A DNA stretch of 64,000 nt, taken from the NCBI RefSeq assembly GCF_030816855.1, contig NZ_JAUSYK010000001.1, positions 558,001 through 622,000 on the forward strand. The letters are read 5' to 3'. The stretch comes from Arthrobacter sp. B3I4 (lineage in GTDB: Bacteria; Actinomycetota; Actinomycetes; Actinomycetales; Micrococcaceae). The notes beneath the pieces are model-generated. The model was not told where the DNA came from and made no database searches. It saw nothing but the letters and a program-made list of their open reading frames with translations. Shown in pieces: positions 8,020-17,401 of this stretch. Within the stretch, counting starts at the first letter, position 1; each line of letters begins with the position of its first letter. The position numbers were made by a program, and so were the translations under genes.

Positions 8020-8101
8020 CAATTATTCCCACCCCGTGTGATGGGGATCACCGCAGGACCACAAACCGCAGCAGCCGAGTCAACGTCGCACTGGAGGGCA
8101 A

Positions 8102-8905
8102 GTGTTCGCCCAGGAACGCCAGCAATTGATTGTGGAACTCGTCGCCGCCAGCGGCCGGGCCAGCGTCACCGATCTTGCCGAACGGTTCAGCATCACCACC
8201 GAAACCGTCCGCCGCGACCTTGCCGCCCTCGAAACCGCCGGCACCGTCCGCCGGGTCCACGGCGGCGCTGTCTCGCCGGAGCGGATCAGCACCACTGAGG
8301 AAAGCATCCTCGAACGCACCGTGCAGCGGCAGCCGGAGAAGACCCGCATCGCCGAGGCGGCTCTCGCGCTCGTCCCCCAGGGCCGCTCGGGCAGCATCCT
8401 GATCGACGCCGGGTCCACCACCGAGGCGCTGGCTGGAATGCTCGCCGCACGGACGCCCGGATCGTCCAGCGGGACCAGCGGCGACGCGGAACTCGTCGTC
8501 ATCACCCACGCACTGCCCATCGCGGCTGCGCTCTCCGGGGAACCCGGCATCGCGCTGCACCTGCTCGGTGGGAGGGTCCGCGGACTGACGCAGGCCGCCG
8601 TCGGACAGTCCACCGTCGAAGCCGCAGGGCGGATCCGGCCCGACATCGCCTTCATCGGCACCAACGGCATCTCTGCAGCCTTCGGCCTGAGCACTCCCGA
8701 TCCTGAAGAAGCTGCCGTGAAGGCCGCCTTCGTCCATTCAGCCCGCCGCATCGTGGTGCTGGCTGACTCCTCAAAACTGGATGCGGAAACACTGGTCCAG
8801 TTCGCCTCCCTGAAAGATCTGGACACCGTGATCACAGACTCGACACCAAGCCCGGCGCTGGCCGCGGCCCTCGCCGACGCCGGAGTTGAGGTGATGGTCG
8901 CATGA
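8102..8905 (+). CDS. fruR: DeoR/GlpR family repressor of the fructose PTS operon
   Basis: 267 residues with a GTG start after GGAGGG. The N-terminal helix-turn-helix (RQQLIVELVAASGRASVTDL, ETVRRDLAALETAGTVRRVHGG) is classic DeoR, and the C-terminal ~190 residues form the sugar-phosphate sensor (ILIDAGSTTEAL, FIGTNGIS, VVLADSSKLD). As the first gene of the fruK-fruA-ptsH operon it probably senses fructose-1-phosphate or a related ester and binds the inverted repeat at 7973-8008. Its stop overlaps the fruK start by four bases (ATGA), so translation is coupled. Confidence 0.87.
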   Translation: MFAQERQQLIVELVAASGRASVTDLAERFSITTETVRRDLAALETAGTVRRVHGGAVSPERISTTEESILERTVQRQPEKTRIAEAALALVPQGRSGSILIDAGSTTEALAGMLAARTPGSSSGTSGDAELVVITHALPIAAALSGEPGIALHLLGGRVRGLTQAAVGQSTVEAAGRIRPDIAFIGTNGISAAFGLSTPDPEEAAVKAAFVHSARRIVVLADSSKLDAETLVQFASLKDLDTVITDSTPSPALAAALADAGVEVMVA

Positions 8906-9888
8906 TCGTCACCCTCACAGCCAACCCAAGCCTGGACCGCACCGTGGCACTGCCCGGTCCCCTGCTCCGCGGCGAAGTGCAGCGTGCGCTTTCAGTCCGG
9001 CAGGAATCCGGCGGCAAGGGAGTCAATGTCTCCCGCGCCCTCGTGGCCTCCGGGCTCAAGACCCTGGCTGTCCTGCCCGGCGCTGACGCAGACCCCGTCC
9101 TCGCGGGCCTGCGGGACACCGAGGTGCCTTTTGCGGCCCTGCCCATCGGTGGGCCGCTGCGCAGCAACGTGGCCCTCACCGAACCAGGCGGGGTCACCAC
9201 CAAGATCAACGAACCCGGCCCGGTTCTAAGCGGAGAGCAGCAGGAAGCCCTGATCGGGCTGTTGCTGGATTCCGCCCGCGGCGCCAGCTGGGTCGTCCTG
9301 GCCGGTTCCCTCCCGCCCGGAGTCCCGGCCGACTTCTACGCCACCGTCACCCGGCGGCTGCGCTCCCTGCACGACGGCACAGAGTCACCCCTCATCGCCG
9401 TCGACTCCTCCGGCGAACCGCTCGCCGCAGCGATCTCCGGCGATGCCCTCGGCAGACCGGACCTGCTCAAACCCAACGCCGAGGAACTGACGGAACTGGC
9501 TGCCGCAGCCGGCTTCGCAACAAGCATGTCCGCTGAGGAGCTCGAGGGCGATCCGGAGGCTGCCGCGGCCGCTGCCGCCGCCGTCGTGCGTTCCGGAGTT
9601 GGGGCCGTACTCGCGACCCTCGGTTCCAAAGGCGCGGTCCTCGTAACGGCCGACGGCGCGTGGCTTGCCACCCACCCGCCGGTCACCGCGGTCAGCACGG
9701 TCGGCGCGGGCGATTCCTCGCTGGCCGGATACCTTCTCGCCTCCAGCCAGGGCGCCGCCCCGGTTGACTGCCTGCGTCAGGCGGTGGCCCACGGTGCCGC
9801 CGCTGCCTCGCTGCCCGGTTCCACCGTTCCGGCAGTTCAGCAAACCACCCCCGAAGCCGTAACCATCACGGCCCTGAAAAAGGATTGA
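8902..9888 (+). CDS. fruK: 1-phosphofructokinase
   Basis: 328 residues of the PfkB/ribokinase fold. The N-terminal signature MIVTLTANPSLDRTV and GGKGVNVSRAL are diagnostic of the 1-phosphofructokinase group; the C-terminal GAGDSSLAGYL carries the catalytic Asp and anion hole. It phosphorylates fructose-1-phosphate, the product of the FruA permease, to fructose-1,6-bisphosphate. The start overlaps fruR by four bases; fruA begins two bases after its stop. Confidence 0.93.
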   Translation: MIVTLTANPSLDRTVALPGPLLRGEVQRALSVRQESGGKGVNVSRALVASGLKTLAVLPGADADPVLAGLRDTEVPFAALPIGGPLRSNVALTEPGGVTTKINEPGPVLSGEQQEALIGLLLDSARGASWVVLAGSLPPGVPADFYATVTRRLRSLHDGTESPLIAVDSSGEPLAAAISGDALGRPDLLKPNAEELTELAAAAGFATSMSAEELEGDPEAAAAAAAAVVRSGVGAVLATLGSKGAVLVTADGAWLATHPPVTAVSTVGAGDSSLAGYLLASSQGAAPVDCLRQAVAHGAAAASLPGSTVPAVQQTTPEAVTITALKKD

Positions 9889-9890
9889 CA

Positions 9891-11987
9891 GTGACCCAGC
9901 TCATTACTCCCGACTTGGTCGAGCTCGACCAGAATCTCGGCACGTCACCCGAGGACGTGATCCGGCACCTGGCAGGCAGAGTTGCAGCCAACGGACGCGC
10001 CACCGAAGTAGAAGGCCTCTTCGCCGACGCCTTCGCCCGCGAATCCAAGACAGCAACCGGTGTGCCCGGCGGCATCGCCATCCCGCACTGCCGTTCGACG
10101 GCGGTCACGGAGGCAACGCTTGCCATGGCGCGGCTGTCCCAGCCGGTCAACTTCGGGGCCAAGGACGGCCCGGCGGACCTGATTTTCTTCATCGCGGCGC
10201 CGGAGGGCGCGGACCAGGAGCACCTGAAACTGCTCTCCAAACTGGCCCGCTCCTTGATCAAAAAGGACTTTACTGCCGCTCTCCGCGCGGCGGCCACGCA
10301 GGCTGAGGTCGTCGAACTGGTTGAGGGCGCCCTTGCGGACAAGCCCGCCAGCCATGCTGCTGCCGTCCCCGCAGGTGCCACCGCCGCAGCGGCCGGCGGG
10401 TCCGCCACCGGTGCGCCGTCGGCCGGCATTTCCCCGGCTGACGCTACTGCGGGGGCCGATGCCCCGCGGGCGAAACGCCTCGTTGCCGTCACCGCCTGCC
10501 CGACGGGGATTGCCCACACTTACATGGCCGCAGACTCCCTCGTGGCGGCCGCCAAAGAGATGGGCGTGGACCTGCAGGTCGAAACGCAGGGCTCCTCGGG
10601 AGCTAAAGCCCTGGACCCGGCCGTGATTGCGGCAGCCGACGCGGTCATCTTCGCCGTCGACGTCGACGTCCGCGGCAAGGAGCGCTTCGCCGGCATGCCG
10701 GTTATCAACGCCCCGGTCAAGCGCGGCATCGATGAGCCGGACAAGATGGTCCAGGAAGCCCTCGCCGCGGCGGAGAACCCGCACGCCCGGCGCGTCCCGC
10801 ACTTCGGTGCGGAGGAGCAGGCCGAACATGAGGCCGAGGAGAAGGGCGAGCACATCGGGCAGAAGCTCAAGAAGGCCCTGCTCACCGGTGTCAGCTACAT
10901 GATCCCGTTCGTGGCCGGCGGCGGGCTGCTGATCGCCCTCGGGTTCCTGATGGGCGGCTACCTGATCACCAAGTACGCGGACACTATCGTCCTGCAAAAC
11001 AGCCTGTTCAACCTCCCCACCCAGTTCCCGGACAACGCCTGGGGTCCGCTGGGCGCCTACCTCGGCGCGGTCCTGTTCAAGATCGGCGCACTCTCGCTGG
11101 GCTTCCTGGTCCCGGCCTTGGCCGGGTACATCGCCTACGCGATCGCTGACCGCCCCGGTATCGCGCCGGGCTTTGTCGCCGGTGCGGTTGCCGGCTTTAT
11201 GGGCGCAGGCTTCCTTGGCGGCATCGTCGGCGGCTTGCTGGCCGGCTACATTGCCCACGTGATCGGCCGTCTCCAGGTGGCGCGGTGGCTGCGAGGCCTG
11301 ATGCCGGTGGTGATCATCCCGCTGGTCGCCTCCCTGGTCGCCTCCGGACTGATGTTCGTGATCCTGGGCGGTCCGATCGTCGCCATCACGAACGGCCTGA
11401 ACGCCTGGCTCTCCGGTCTCACCGGCGCCGGGGCGATTGCCCTCGGCGTGATCCTGGGCCTGATGATGTGCTTCGACCTTGGCGGACCGGTCAACAAGGT
11501 TGCGTATTCCTTCGCCGTCGCCGGCCTCGGCGCCGCAAGCATGGACAACCAGGCTCCGTGGCTGATCATGGCCGCCGTCATGGCGTCCGGCATGGTGCCG
11601 CCGCTGGCCATGGCCCTCGCCTCCACCGTCCTGAACAAGAAGCTCTTCAGCCTCGCAGAGCAGGAAAACGGCAAGGCGGCCTGGTTGCTGGGTGCGTCCT
11701 TCATCTCTGAAGGCGCGATCCCGTTCGCCGCCGCCGACCCGCTGCGCGTCATCCCGGCAACTATGCTGGGCGGCGCCGCAACCGGTGCGATCTCGATGGC
11801 ATTCGGCGTCGGCTCCAAGGCTCCGCACGGTGGCCTCTTCGTCTTCTTCGCAATCGACAACTTCCTGATGTTCGTCGTCGCCATCGCCGTCGGCACGGTG
11901 ATCACGGCCCTGTCGGTGATCGCGCTGAAACGCTGGGCAGTCAAGAAGACCGTTGATACGGTTGAACCGGTCCCCGTAACCGTCTGA
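9891..11987 (+). CDS. fruA: PTS fructose transporter, fused EIIA-EIIB-EIIC
   Basis: 698 residues in the order EIIA, EIIB, EIIC. The EIIA domain (about 1-150) has the phosphorylated His66 in IAIPHCRST. An Ala-rich linker leads to EIIB with Cys203 in VTACPTGIAHTY. The EIIC part (from ~330) has multiple transmembrane segments starting at LTGVSYMIPFVAGGG. It imports fructose as fructose-1-phosphate using phosphate from HPr. The GTG at 9891 is chosen because AAAAAGGA lies seven bases before it; an in-frame TTG at 9885 abuts that site. All three phosphotransfer modules are intact. Confidence 0.93.
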   Translation: MTQLITPDLVELDQNLGTSPEDVIRHLAGRVAANGRATEVEGLFADAFARESKTATGVPGGIAIPHCRSTAVTEATLAMARLSQPVNFGAKDGPADLIFFIAAPEGADQEHLKLLSKLARSLIKKDFTAALRAAATQAEVVELVEGALADKPASHAAAVPAGATAAAAGGSATGAPSAGISPADATAGADAPRAKRLVAVTACPTGIAHTYMAADSLVAAAKEMGVDLQVETQGSSGAKALDPAVIAAADAVIFAVDVDVRGKERFAGMPVINAPVKRGIDEPDKMVQEALAAAENPHARRVPHFGAEEQAEHEAEEKGEHIGQKLKKALLTGVSYMIPFVAGGGLLIALGFLMGGYLITKYADTIVLQNSLFNLPTQFPDNAWGPLGAYLGAVLFKIGALSLGFLVPALAGYIAYAIADRPGIAPGFVAGAVAGFMGAGFLGGIVGGLLAGYIAHVIGRLQVARWLRGLMPVVIIPLVASLVASGLMFVILGGPIVAITNGLNAWLSGLTGAGAIALGVILGLMMCFDLGGPVNKVAYSFAVAGLGAASMDNQAPWLIMAAVMASGMVPPLAMALASTVLNKKLFSLAEQENGKAAWLLGASFISEGAIPFAAADPLRVIPATMLGGAATGAISMAFGVGSKAPHGGLFVFFAIDNFLMFVVAIAVGTVITALSVIALKRWAVKKTVDTVEPVPVTV

Positions 11988-12041
11988 GCCGGTCCGCAAC
12001 ACCTTTCCAAGCTAATCCGAAGCTGAAATCAAGGAGCAACA

Positions 12042-12320
12042 ATGACCGAACGTAACGCCACCATTGCCAGCCGCGTCGGGCTGCACGCCCGCCCGGCCGC
12101 CATCTTTGCCGAGGCTGCAGGCGAGTTCGATCTCGATATCACCATCGCCCGGCTCGGCGAACCCGAAGACGAGGCCATGGACGCTGCCAGCATCCTGTCC
12201 CTGATGAGCCTGGGCGCATCGCACGGCGAGGTCGTGGTACTGCGCGCCGAGGGCGACGGCGCCGACGCCGCCCTTGAGCGCCTTGTGCAGATCCTCGAAA
12301 CGGACCACGACGCCGAGTAG
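12042..12320 (+). CDS. ptsH: HPr family phosphocarrier protein
   Basis: 92 residues with the active-site His15 in VGLHARPAA and a regulatory-serine-like region DAASILSLMSLGA (Ser50). HPr passes phosphate from Enzyme I to EIIA domains such as that of FruA. It closes the fru operon, 54 bases behind fruA, with an AAGGAG site. Enzyme I is not in the window. The distant dhaM product carries its own HPr-like domain. Confidence 0.93.
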   Translation: MTERNATIASRVGLHARPAAIFAEAAGEFDLDITIARLGEPEDEAMDAASILSLMSLGASHGEVVVLRAEGDGADAALERLVQILETDHDAE

Positions 12321-12332
12321 CTCCACCCGGAC

Positions 12333-12376
12333 GGCCGCCGCCCGACTCCCTCGGAGGGAGCGGGACGGCGGCCCTT
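12333..12376 (+). terminator. Terminator of the fru operon
   Basis: GGCCGCCG pairs with CGGCGGCC and CCCG(A)CTCCCT with AGGGAGCGGG, forming a long stem with two single-base bulges, then CTT. It lies between ptsH and a convergent gene. Confidence 0.75.
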
Positions 12377-12420
12377 CGTCGTTAATACCGCGCGACCAGG
12401 TGGGCCTCAGACTGGACCTG

Positions 12421-13146
12421 CTACTCCGCTCCGCGCTGCCGGGCCACCATCGCGTTGATCCAACTCGGCGCGTACGGGGAGGTGCATCCCGGCGGGGTCG
12501 GATATTCCTTGAGCACGCCTAACCGCTTCCCGATTGCAAGGGCCCGGGCCCGATGCTCCGGGTGGTCGATTCCGATCTGCGCGAGGGTGTGGTTCATGGC
12601 CCACTGCAAGCGGTCGGGTGCATCCGTCAACTCGGCTTCGATCGTGGTTAGCAGGCCTGACAGATCGAGTCCGTCCGGTTTCTTTGCCACCCGTTCCGTC
12701 GTCAGCGCCCAGCCGGCGCTGGCGACCGCCGGGTCCGGGTCCGCCGTCCAGGCGACCCGCAGCTGTTCGGCGTGGGGGCTTTTCTTGACCACGTAGTTGA
12801 CCAGCCAGTCGTGGACCTTCGGCGCGCGCGCCTGTCGCAGCATGGAATCCAACTCGCCGTGTTCAAAGACTCTGGGTTTGCAGATCAAAAGGGCCAGCAG
12901 CCTTGCCGCCCTGTCCCCTGTCGCCCACAAATCCCGGGCCAGGTCCGGCTGGGTCTTGAGCCGCTTCGCTATCGCCCGCAGCGCGGCCAAATTGACACCG
13001 TGGTCATCGCCCCGGCGCTCATTTGCTGCGCGCACGGCGGCCACCTCAAGCGCAGACAACTCCGCCATCAGCGACTCCACCGACGTGCCCGTCATCCCGT
13101 TCTGCGCCGTTGCTTCCACTGCAGCAGTGTACGACGACAGGGCCAC
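12421..13146 (-). CDS. DNA alkylation repair enzyme-like protein (AlkD/HEAT-like)
   Basis: 241 residues, mostly helical. The pattern of paired helices with NLAALRAIAKRLKTQPDLARDLW, RAARLLALLICKP, VHDWLVNYVVKKS and the C-terminal LQWAMNHTLAQIGIDHPEHRARALAIGKRLG resembles AlkD-family proteins, which remove 3- and 7-alkyl purines using HEAT-like repeats. I cannot confirm the catalytic Asp/Arg/Trp set by eye, so the activity is inferred from family resemblance only. The GTG at 13146 has GGAGGGG ten bases upstream; inner starts have no site. Confidence 0.65.
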   Translation of the reverse strand: MALSSYTAAVEATAQNGMTGTSVESLMAELSALEVAAVRAANERRGDDHGVNLAALRAIAKRLKTQPDLARDLWATGDRAARLLALLICKPRVFEHGELDSMLRQARAPKVHDWLVNYVVKKSPHAEQLRVAWTADPDPAVASAGWALTTERVAKKPDGLDLSGLLTTIEAELTDAPDRLQWAMNHTLAQIGIDHPEHRARALAIGKRLGVLKEYPTPPGCTSPYAPSWINAMVARQRGAE

Positions 13147-13273
13147 CGTCCGGGCGCCCCTCCAGTTCGATCAGCTGGCTTAGTAAACACTTGTTTTCGC
13201 CCCCGGGCGTCTATAGCTTGGAAATCGTGGCTCTTACCCCGAAGGGAAAGTTCCGGACTTGAGGAGACGAACT

Positions 13274-13324
13274 ATGACAAGCGTGCAAGAGAACGTCCGC
13301 GCCGCAGCCGGGGAGCTGAGCTAG
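13274..13324 (+). CDS. 16-codon mini-ORF directly upstream of the DUF7218 gene
   Basis: ATG at 13274 is preceded by a strong GAGGAGA site; the frame reads MTSVQENVRAAAGELS and stops at 13322-13324, two bases before the next ATG. It may be a leader peptide that couples translation to the next gene. No homologue is recognised. Confidence 0.4.
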   Translation: MTSVQENVRAAAGELS

Positions 13325-13326
13325 CC

Positions 13327-13614
13327 ATGCCCACCAGGAAGGGTGCCCCGCAGGGGTCGGAGAACCCCAGCATCAAAGACCCCGAACTTTACGAAGCACT
13401 GCTCGACGACGGTGCCTCCAAGCAGAAGGCCGCGCGCATTTCCAACGCCGCCGCCAAGCGCGGCCGGTCCTCCGTGGGCCACAAAGGCGGCAAGTCCGGC
13501 GATTACGAGGACTGGACTGTTCCGCAGCTGAAGGAAAAAGCCAAGGAGATCGGGCTCACGGGTTATTCCGGAAAGAAGAAGAGCGAACTGATCTCCGCTT
13601 TGCGGAACTCCTAG
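13327..13614 (+). CDS. DUF7218 / Rho N-terminal-like (SAP-type) domain protein
   Basis: 95 residues, highly charged. The first half carries NPSIKDPELYEALLDDG and KQKAARISNAAAKRG, as in the small DUF7218 actinobacterial family. The second half (EDWTVPQLKEKAKEIGLTGYSGKKKSELISALRNS) is a Rho-N/SAP-like helix-extension-helix, a fold that binds nucleic acid. A DNA- or RNA-binding role is plausible but not demonstrated. It lies next to the NHEJ genes but on the opposite strand from ku, and is likely translated after the mini-ORF ending two bases upstream. Confidence 0.75.
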   Translation: MPTRKGAPQGSENPSIKDPELYEALLDDGASKQKAARISNAAAKRGRSSVGHKGGKSGDYEDWTVPQLKEKAKEIGLTGYSGKKKSELISALRNS

Positions 13615-13656
13615 CCCATGACGGGAGGGGAGCAGGCGGGCACCGTGGCCGGGGGC

Positions 13657-14728
13657 TTAGGCGCCTTTTCGCGCGGCCCCCTTCGTCGCCGCGGTCTTGG
13701 CGGCCGGCTTCCTGGCGGCGGTCTTGGACTCTGCCGGGGAGGCAGTCTTCGTCCCGGCTTTGGCCGCTGCGCCGGTCCCGTCCTTACTGCCCGAGGCCTT
13801 CGTGCTGGGCTTGGCGGACGTCTTCGCGGCCGCCTTAGCCCGCGGCTTGGCAGGAGCCGAGTCGGCTTTGCTGTCGGCCGCTTGACCCTCGTCGGCGTCG
13901 GCTGCTTTCGTGGCCGAGCCGGAGGCGCTGCCGGTTCCCCCGCCGCGCTTGCGTTCGATGCTGCGCTTCAGTGCGTCCATCAAATCGATGACCTCACCCG
14001 GTCCCCGCTTCGGCGGCCGTCGTACCGAAGGTCTCTTCGGTGTCGAGGGCCTCGCCCTGTTCGATCTTGGCGTCGATCAGTTGCCGCAGCTGAAGCTGGT
14101 AGTCGTCGGTGAACTGCCCCGGATCGAAATCGGCGGCCATCGAGTCCACCAGGGCTGCAGACATTTCGCGCTCCTGCGCCGAGACGCGCACGCTGGTCTC
14201 CAGCGCGGGAAAAGCCGCCTCCCGCACCTCGTCGGCCCAGAGGAGGCCCTGCAGCACCAGCACATCCCCGCGGATGCGCAGTGCCCCCAGCCTGGTCTTG
14301 TCCCGCAGCGCGAACTGCACCACAGCCACCCGGTCGGTGTCCTCCAGGGCGCGGCGCAAGAGCACGTACGCCTTGGGCGACTTGGAGTCCGGTTCAAGAT
14401 AGTAGCTCTTCTCGAACATCATCGGATCCAGCTGCTCGGCCGGAACGAACTGCACGACCTCAATCTCGTGACTGTTCTCCGCCGGGATGGATTTAAGCTC
14501 CTCGCGGCTCAGCACGACCGTGCGGCCGTCGTCCTCATAGGCCTTGTCGATGTCTTCGTAGTCGATGACCTTGCCGCAGATCTCGCACCGGCGCTGGTAG
14601 CGGATCCGGCCGCCGTCGGCGTTGTGGACCTGATGCAGGCTGATGTCGTGGTCCTCGGTGGCGCTGTAGACCTTGACCGGCACGTTGACCAGCCCGAACG
14701 CTATCGCGCCTTTCCAAATGGCTCTCAT
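13657..14728 (-). pseudogene. ku: Ku DNA end-binding protein, split by a one-base frameshift
   Basis: The N-terminal 244 codons (14728 to 13994) are a normal bacterial Ku core: MRAIWKGAIAFGLVNVPVKVY, CEICGKVIDYEDI and YLEPDSKSPKAYVLL. That frame stops just after ETFGTTAAEAG. The next frame continues with GEVIDLMDALKRSIERKR and a ~90-residue Lys/Ala/Ser-rich tail, exactly the normal Ku C-terminus. Removing one base in the CCCC run at 14003-14006 (+ strand) joins the two into about 356 residues. Ku binds double-strand ends and recruits LigD, encoded divergently 40 bases away. The shift may be a sequencing error, a real loss, or rarely recoded; a core-only Ku would lack its basic tail. Confidence 0.85.
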
Positions 14729-14768
14729 GCCTCAAGTGAACACCAGAGCCGCACAGAGGTGAAGCGCT

Positions 14769-17324
14769 ATGCCCGATAGGAAGGAGCGCGTCCGCGTCGA
14801 CGGCCGGGAACTGGTGCTGACCAACCTGGACAAAGTTCTGTACCCGGAGACCGGAACCACCAAGGCCGACGTCCTGGCCTACTACGCCGCGGTGGCGCCG
14901 GTGCTGATCCCGGCCGCGGCTAACCGGCCAGCCACCCGGAAGCGCTGGGTGCACGGCGTGGGGACGGCCGATGCGCCCGGCGAGATGTTTTTCCAGAAGA
15001 ACCTCGACCACTCCGCTCCGGGCTGGGTGCCGCGCGCGTCAATCACGCACAAGGAACGCACCATCCAGTACCCGCTGGTCAATGACGCAGCCACCCTCGC
15101 CTGGCTGGCCCAAATCGCCTCGCTGGAGATCCATGTGCCGCAGTGGCGGGTGGATTCCCACGGGAACGCGCTGCCGCCTGACCGGCTGGTGCTGGACTTG
15201 GACCCCGGCGAGGGTGCCGGCCTGCCCGAATGCGTGGAGGTCGCCACACTGGCGCGCAGCATTCTCCAGGACGTTGGCCTGGAACCGGTGCCGGTAACGA
15301 GCGGCAGCAAGGGCATCCACCTCTACGCCACGCTGGACGGGACGCAAAGCTCAGACCAGATTTCGGCGTTTGCGCATGAACTGGCCCGGGCGCTGGAGGC
15401 GGACCATCCTGACCTGGCCGTGAGTGACATGAAGAAAACCTTGCGCACCGGCAAGGTGCTGGTGGATTGGAGCCAGAACAGCTCTGCCAAGACCACGATC
15501 GTTCCTTACTCGCTGCGCGGCCGGCACCGGCCTACGGTCGCGACCCCGAGGACCTGGGAGGAGCTAGCCTCCCCGTCGTTGCAGCACCTTGAGTACCAGG
15601 AGGTGGTGCAGCGGGTGAAGGAAGGCGAGGATCCGTTCGCTGTCATCTCCGGCGGCGCCCACACCACGGCTCCCGCGCCCTCCGACGGTGCCGCGCCGGC
15701 TTCCCGGAAAGCCGGCGGCCGCAGCGACAGTGAGGGCGACGGCGGCAACAATGACCCGCGGCTCGAGAAATACCGCACGAAACGGGACGCTGCGGAGACC
15801 CCGGAGCCTTTCACCGCCGAACAGCACCGCAGCAGGAACGACGGCGGCACCCTTCGCGAAAGCTTCGTCATCCAGGAACACCACGCGAGCCGGCTTCATT
15901 ACGACCTCCGCCTCGAACGCGACGGTGTGCTGGTGTCATGGGCGCTGCCCAAGGGCGTCCCCACCAGCAAGGCTAAAAACCACCTGGCGGTGCAGACCGA
16001 AGACCACCCGATGGACTATGCGGACTTCGAGGGCACCATCCCGAAGGGCCAGTACGGTGCGGGGACGATGACCATCTGGGACCGCGGCCACTACGAATGC
16101 GAGAAGTGGATCGCCGGAAAAGAAGTCATCGCCACGCTCACCGGGCAGGAGAAAGGGGGCCTGGGCGGCATCCGGAGGTTCGCCCTCATCCACACCGGCC
16201 AGGCCAACGACCAGTGGCTGATCCACCTCATGGACAGCCCCAATGCCCGGCCGTCAAGCAAGGAAGCCCCGGCGGACGCGAATTCGAAGGAAGATTCTGC
16301 GGAGGAAAATCCCGCAGCCGGCAGCGCAGCCACCGGCCCTCCGTCCGGCGCTCCCGCCCCGGACCCGGCGGAGCTCGCGCCGATGCTGGCAAGTTCAGGG
16401 ACCAGAGCGGACCTGACGGACAGCGACTGGCAGTTCGAGCTCAAATGGGACGGCGTCCGGGCCCTTGTCCTGGCCGACGAGCAGCGGATCCGGCTGATCA
16501 GCCGCAATGGCAACGACATGTCCGCCAGTTACCCGGAGCTCACCGACCGCTCCTGCTGGCCGCCGCAGGACTTCGCCGCCGACGGCGAGATCATCGCCGT
16601 CGGTCCGTCCGGCCGGCCCGACTTCGGGCTGCTGCAGGGACGGATGAAGCTGACCAAGGCCGCCGACGTCGCCAAGGCACAAGCCGCCACCCCGGTGCGT
16701 TTGATGCTCTTCGATCTCCTCACCGAGTCCGGGATTGACCTTCGCCGGCGGCCGCTCCGGGCGCGGCGGGACCGCCTTGAAGCGTTTTTCGGCTCCGGCC
16801 TCGGCGGGGACTGCCCGGTAGACCTGTCGCAGGTGATCGACGCCGACGTCGGGCACATCCTGGAAAGCGCCGAGGAACTGGGCCTGGAAGGTGTCATGGC
16901 CAAGCGCACCGAGGGGCGCTACGTCGGGCAACGCAGCAGGTCCTGGCTCAAGCTGAAGTTCGAAAAGACCCAGGAGGTAGTGGTGGGCGGCTGGAGGCCG
17001 GGCAAAGGCGGGCGCAGCGACTCCGTGGGTTCACTGCTGCTGGGCATCCCGGACGGACCAAAGCTGCGCTATGTAGGCCGCGTCGGCACCGGGTTCAGCA
17101 CCCGTGAACTGGAGGAACTGCGCCGGCAGCTGGACGCCCTCCCGCGCAAGACCTCACCCTTCGCCGACGTCCCGGCCGCCGATGCCTCCGACGCGCGGTG
17201 GGTTTCCGCCAAGCTGGTCGGCGAGGTCACGTTCGGCGAATGGACCGGCAGCGGCAAGCTCCGCCACCCGGTCTGGCGCGGCTGGCGACTGGACAAGGCA
17301 CCCGGCGACGTCGTCGTTGAATAG
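14769..17324 (+). CDS. ligD: Multifunctional ATP-dependent DNA ligase D (polymerase-phosphoesterase-ligase)
   Basis: 851 residues with the mycobacterial domain order. Residues ~1-295 are the primase-type polymerase (catalytic Asp143 and Asp145 in LVLDLDP). Residues ~345-500 are the 3'-phosphoesterase (ESFVIQEHHASRLHYDLRLE). Residues ~535-851 are the ligase, with adenylated Lys559 in FELKWDGVR and the OB-fold end. The linkers are Ala/Pro/Ser-rich. LigD fills, trims and seals broken ends held by Ku in non-homologous end joining. A GAGGTGA site precedes the ATG. It shares a 40-base divergent promoter region with ku, whose reading frame is broken. Confidence 0.95.
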   Translation: MPDRKERVRVDGRELVLTNLDKVLYPETGTTKADVLAYYAAVAPVLIPAAANRPATRKRWVHGVGTADAPGEMFFQKNLDHSAPGWVPRASITHKERTIQYPLVNDAATLAWLAQIASLEIHVPQWRVDSHGNALPPDRLVLDLDPGEGAGLPECVEVATLARSILQDVGLEPVPVTSGSKGIHLYATLDGTQSSDQISAFAHELARALEADHPDLAVSDMKKTLRTGKVLVDWSQNSSAKTTIVPYSLRGRHRPTVATPRTWEELASPSLQHLEYQEVVQRVKEGEDPFAVISGGAHTTAPAPSDGAAPASRKAGGRSDSEGDGGNNDPRLEKYRTKRDAAETPEPFTAEQHRSRNDGGTLRESFVIQEHHASRLHYDLRLERDGVLVSWALPKGVPTSKAKNHLAVQTEDHPMDYADFEGTIPKGQYGAGTMTIWDRGHYECEKWIAGKEVIATLTGQEKGGLGGIRRFALIHTGQANDQWLIHLMDSPNARPSSKEAPADANSKEDSAEENPAAGSAATGPPSGAPAPDPAELAPMLASSGTRADLTDSDWQFELKWDGVRALVLADEQRIRLISRNGNDMSASYPELTDRSCWPPQDFAADGEIIAVGPSGRPDFGLLQGRMKLTKAADVAKAQAATPVRLMLFDLLTESGIDLRRRPLRARRDRLEAFFGSGLGGDCPVDLSQVIDADVGHILESAEELGLEGVMAKRTEGRYVGQRSRSWLKLKFEKTQEVVVGGWRPGKGGRSDSVGSLLLGIPDGPKLRYVGRVGTGFSTRELEELRRQLDALPRKTSPFADVPAADASDARWVSAKLVGEVTFGEWTGSGKLRHPVWRGWRLDKAPGDVVVE

Positions 17325-17401
17325 CATGCCCGCGAAGGACAGAGTCGTACCGGCCGGCCGGCGCAGGGCACTGACGCTGCCGCCGCGGCGCCTCCCGGCA
17401 G

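Noticed and set aside
9945..12002. 685-codon minus-strand frame opposite fruA
   Set aside because: The + strand encodes an unmistakable PTS permease; the reverse product is low-complexity.
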